Below, piece by piece: positions 60,465 to 64,000 of a stretch of DNA of 64,000 nucleotides. Source of the DNA: Brachynemurus nebulosus (lineage: Eukaryota > Arthropoda > Insecta > Neuroptera > Myrmeleontidae); contig JAPWDM010000014.1 in NCBI GenBank assembly GCA_035578155.1, positions 6,436,001-6,500,000 on the forward strand. Direction: 5' to 3'. The notes beneath the pieces are model-generated. The model was given only the letters and a program-made list of their open reading frames with translations, was not told the DNA's origin and made no database searches. Numbering within the stretch: position 1 is the first letter of the stretch; each line of letters starts with the position of its first letter. The position numbers and the translations under genes are program-made.

Positions 60465-60571
60465 CTTTTCCGCCAACTCAAGCGAATGGGCGCACTCACT
60501 TCGTTCGTGCGCTAAACTTCGCTTTCGTGGTCAATCGACAATTTCCCGCGCTTATTGCACAATATACTATA
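60465..60571. mobile_element. Truncated palindromic MITE, AATAGTAT family
   Basis: From 'AACTCAAGCGAATGGGCGCA' to 'ATTGCACAATATACTAT' it matches the right three quarters of 17202-17336, but the left terminal arm is replaced by unrelated sequence. The frames at 60383-60583 and 60406-60726 share residues with the 17 kb frame only through this repeat. Confidence 0.65.
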
Positions 60572-60729
60572 TCAATATCGTGATTTCTAGAAAGGAGACC
60601 CTGAACATCCACGGGTTCTCTTCAAATTTTATCAATTTTCCTTTATTAAAATTAACTAAATACGGGCAGGAATCTATTTACATGGAATTGTTTCCTTGTA
60701 AAATGCAAGCCTTCAGGAGAAAATAACCA

Positions 60730-62295
60730 GTATATAACTATGTCCCAACGGTTACCGAACGTCTTCAACTTTCCACCTCACAAAGTTATTTCTATATATA
60801 TTTGACAAAGAGCAAAAAAAAAAAAAACTTTGACTTTCTATATTTATCACATTCATGTAAAAATAACATAAAATAAGGAATCTAATAAACTTTTTGAATA
60901 GATCTCGATATGAGTTAGAATTACGTATAATAATACATTTTTCTTCAAGTATAATAAGTGTTCACAATATTTCTCTCTTTTTATAGAGCGAAAAATTTTA
61001 ACGATAGGCGAGAGAACGGTCAACGACGATTATTATATATAACCGTTGTGCCACATGTTACCACGTTCGTACCATTCTACCACCGTATTCGACCCCCGCA
61101 CAGCAATCGAGAATAGCATTTGTTGTGATGTGTGTTTGGGTGTGTACATAAAGTCAGTACCTGATAACCTTTTAAATATATTTATAGAAGAAGAAATGCT
61201 TCACGGTGGGTATTTTATGAAAAAACTAAAAAAAGAAAAAAGAAAAATATAAAGAAAGGATAAAAATCAAAATTACGAGCTTATTCGGTTAAGTGTTCTA
61301 CTTGGTGGCAAGTTATAAACATCATTTTTCAGTTTTATTACAGTAACATATAGTCGGAAAGTATACCTATACGGGGATGATTATAAAGTTTTGCTTCAAA
61401 CTTAAAAGGGGTAGGTGCCCACTTTAGTCGGACGTTTAAATCGGAGATTAAAAATATTAATAGACAGCAACTTTTTTATAGGACCACGCCGAAAGGTTGT
61501 ACCTACGGATTTATGTTAGGTTTAGCTATTACTCATAATCCTAGACTCCAAGACCTGAACTCCATCATAGTTTTCTCATCACATATGATATAGCAATAGA
61601 GACAGTACTTCTTTTATAACAAGACTTTACTCTGGGACTACACCTGGGGAGGAAATATTACGCAGAGTCTCTACATATGTATTTCATAAGGCATCTAATA
61701 GCTGTAGGCTAATATTTGTGTAACAAGCTTCTTTACGAACCGATTCATAACTACGTTGTAATATATCTGACATAAACATTATATATTATGTTGCGAGTAT
61801 ACACGGGCCCGTGTACAGCTGCACTAAACATGCTAATATTTATTACTTTTGCAGCTGAAAACGATTCTAATTGAGCACATAAGTTTTTAAACAAAAGGGC
61901 ACAATTTTGATTCCTTTGGACTGGTTTTATACAAAAAACTAATCATTTTGGATTTAGACGAAAGTCAATGGAACTAATTTGAATAGGTAATTCATAAGGC
62001 GATTTCTGGCTTTTACAGATGTTTTTTTCTAAAAATGATTTTTCGTTTCTTCTTTTATTTTTTCTGTTCTCTATTGCAATTTTTGTCTTCAGATGTTTTG
62101 TTGTTTCACATTTCCGTTTTCGTATATCATTTTTAGTGATGTACGTATTTCCTTTTTTGCAACCAACAAGTTGCTATATTTGACATTGTTTGATTTGATT
62201 GGTTTTGATCTAAACTAAAAGGTTTTTAGTTTCTTTTGTTTATGAAAAATTTTTTTAAATTTTTTCATTTTTTATTTTTATTTTTATTGATTTTT
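60730..62295. other. Unassigned; possible unique sequence
   Basis: No element ends were recognised. The 68-codon frame at 61046-61252 ends in a Lys-rich tail and has no known motif. The patch 61010-61150 is less AT-rich than its surroundings and could be a regulatory or untranslated region, without proof. Confidence 0.3.
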
Positions 62296-62297
62296 AT

Positions 62298-62346
62298 ATT
62301 CTTGTCTTGATAATGGTGTTTTGAGACACCGAAACCGGTCGACATG
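62298..62346 (+). ncRNA. Decayed hammerhead-like motif
   Basis: The order is stem I CTTGTC, core TTGATAA (two changes from CTGATGA), a stem II with GGTGT and ACACC, GAAAC, the palindromic ACCGGT, C, then GACATG (stem I partner with one mismatch). The layout fits a type I hammerhead, but the two core changes should abolish activity. Probably the relic of a Penelope-like element end. Confidence 0.4.
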
Positions 62347-63275
62347 TTGAAGATTGGTTAAAAAATTCTGTTTGGTTTTTTGCTGGTCTTAATATTGAGG
62401 TTTATCGCCAAATAAAGTCAAATAATGAAATTACAAGTTTAAAATTTTTTGGTGAAATTTGCGGTTTACCTATTACATGTTTTCTATTCCAGTCTCCAGT
62501 GATTCTATCATATCTAATTGGATCCAAAAAAGCTTTAAGAACTAAATTCCCAAATTAATATTTTGCACCACAGTATTTATGTGAAAAATCTAGTATTGTC
62601 AATAATAAAGATTGTCTAAAAAATTCTCGCTTTAGATTCGTCTTTTTGAAAATTTCATATAAAGGAAACGTACGTGTCTGCTGTCAATTTCTTTTTCCTG
62701 TTCAACCTTTTTACTGTTATTAAAGAGATTTCAGTTTGACTTCAGTTCAATGATTCTGATATAAGTGTTGCTTTATCATATGTATAAAGACGATACAGAG
62801 GGTATATATGTTCAGATAGTGTAATTTCCACTAAATTTATTTAAATATTTGTTTAGTATAGGTATAACGACAGTGTTCGATTTTTTTTCACTACATATAT
62901 GTAGATATATTAAATTAAATTATTTATTGACAATATTTGGTAAAGAAATATTGCATTTCTGTTTGAAAGTCTTTGTAGAAGGTTTTCTTAAACGATTTTC
63001 CAGAAGTAGGTCAAATGATATTGTTAAAGAAAATATTAGATGTAAATAATCTTTTGGATTGATATAATACAGGTTTTGAGGAGAATTTTGGTTAATGGCT
63101 TAGCAAAATTATAGAAGCGCAGCGCAATTATAAACATAAAAATTTATTCAACTGTAGTATGCGAGGTGAATGTTAGGGAGTAGGGAACATAAAAATTACT
63201 TATCTGTTTGTTTAATTAATGAGCAACTACCACTCTAGGAGATTGGGGATTATTTTATATAAATTATACCTCTAA
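62347..63275. other. No recognised feature
   Basis: AT-rich. A chance frame lies at 62849-63049. Confidence 0.35.
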
Positions 63276-63279
63276 AAAA

Positions 63280-63754
63280 TTAACATCCACGTTGGATCAT
63301 ACGACATTGGACCAATCTTCTTCAGAAGAATGTTGTTATCCTAGAGCCCATTCCAAATGATTCTTCTTGTTGTTGTCGGAGAGCCAAAACTTTTTCTTGG
63401 CTTTGCAGCTTTTTAAGCCTGCGTCTGTGTGTCTTCTTCTTACAGTTCGAGAACTAATTGGTTTTCCAATGTCCTCCGATAAAGCTGCAGCAAGTTCAGA
63501 AGAAGTTTTTTTGCGGTCCTTCAGTAAGTCACGGATAAGTTTTCTAATCTGGCGGTCAGTAGTAACGTGTTTTTTGCCCGTTCTTATTTTGTGTGCGTGA
63601 GAACCAGTCTCCGCGAATTTTTTAATGGTAGATTGTACTGCACATCGTCAAACTTTTACTAATTTGGCAATCTCTACTTGAGACTTCCTTTCTTCATATA
63701 ACATCTGGATTTTTATCCGTGTTTCTATGTGTTAAATTCTCGTTGTTTCGGCAT
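63280..63754 (-). pseudogene. Tc1-like transposase, N-terminal fragment, broken
   Basis: Tc1/mariner transposases cut and paste at TA through a DDE/D domain preceded by two helix-turn-helix DNA-binding motifs. On the minus strand, MPKQREFNT starts at 63754. In another frame follow QMLYEERKSQVEIAKLVKV (first HTH), then IKKFAETGSH, KKTSSELAAALSED and ISSRTVRRRHTDAGL (second HTH), and FWLSDNNKKNHLEWALG. Damage: a frameshift between the start and the first HTH, and stops at 63648-63650, 63336-63338 and 63297-63299. The expected WSDES with the first catalytic Asp is destroyed, and the rest of the catalytic domain is absent. The plus-strand frame at 63367-63600 is a shadow. Confidence 0.88.
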
Positions 63755-64000
63755 TTCATATCATAAACTGTCTCTACTACACAAATAAACAACACTCAGT
63801 AGCTTCTTGTTATCCTGAAACTTAATAAAAGACTAACAATTAAATTATATTGTTTTTTCAAAAAACTTCATATTTCACGTTTTGTGGAACAGGTGTTTTA
63901 TGGTACCTTAAAATCCTTCATCTATTGTCTAAAATTAACTTTAAATATTGCTTCTCATTTTCTATTATTAAAGACATAAGTCACTTTTAAATTAATTTAT
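63755..64000. other. AT-rich DNA, nothing recognised
   Basis: No inverted terminal repeat for the adjacent Tc1 fragment was found before the window ends. Confidence 0.4.

Noticed and set aside
63367..63600. Plus-strand 77-codon frame
   Set aside because: Antisense shadow of the Tc1-like transposase fragment on the minus strand.

Overview
This is eukaryotic DNA that is strongly AT-rich, with long A/T runs, (TA)n tracts and no operon-like layout. The repeats suggest an arthropod, most likely an insect: non-autonomous Helitrons of the A|TCTAYAC...CTAG|T type that is common in insects, a Penelope-like retroelement, a Tc1-like transposase fragment and many short hAT elements and MITEs. The order cannot be fixed from the sequence. 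I recognise no intact host gene. No open frame beyond about 180 codons exists, and those of about 100 codons or more that I checked are shadows of repeats (minisatellite, TA tract, MITE interior) or unrecognised. The window reads as a gene-free intergenic or large-intron stretch built from nested transposons.

Layout. 1-5 kb: diverged dispersed repeats, a foldback with 101-bp arms, the first CACGGAG-type MITE and a small palindromic MITE. 5.5-6.5 kb: a CACTGAG-ended element. 6.5-12.3 kb: mostly featureless A/T-rich DNA with one palindrome. 12.3-13.4 kb: a TA tract, a palindromic MITE and a roughly 20-copy, 32-bp minisatellite. 14.2-15.1 kb: the second CACGGAG MITE. 16-20 kb: several palindromic MITEs and a 932-bp hAT. 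21-23 kb: a tRNA-like patch and one hAT MITE inside another. 24-27 kb: a repeat built around a TA tract, a possible 29-bp exon and diverged direct repeats. 27-29.3 kb: a hAT MITE and a Helitron with a 147-bp minisatellite. 31 kb: a TIR element. 33.1-34.6 kb: a 5'-inverted, truncated Penelope-like element ending in a hammerhead-ribozyme-like motif. 35-41 kb: a second TA-tract repeat, two hAT elements and palindromes. 45.4-47.7 kb: a hAT holding both a Helitron and a second hAT. 52-57.5 kb: the third CACGGAG MITE, a hAT within a hAT with further insertions, and a foldback MITE. 58.8-59.5 kb: a second 147-bp Helitron. 63.3-63.75 kb: a broken Tc1-like transposase.

The best-supported calls are eight hAT-type insertions with 8-bp target-site duplications readable on both sides (seven exact, one with a mismatch), one Helitron with both diagnostic ends and its 3' hairpin, and the GIY-YIG and YVDD motifs of the Penelope relic. 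The most interesting material is the hammerhead-like motif with a palindromic stem III, the 5' inversion of the Penelope copy, the exact 147-bp periodicity in two Helitrons, and an internal motif shared by otherwise different hAT-type repeats. I found no convincing new host-encoded system.
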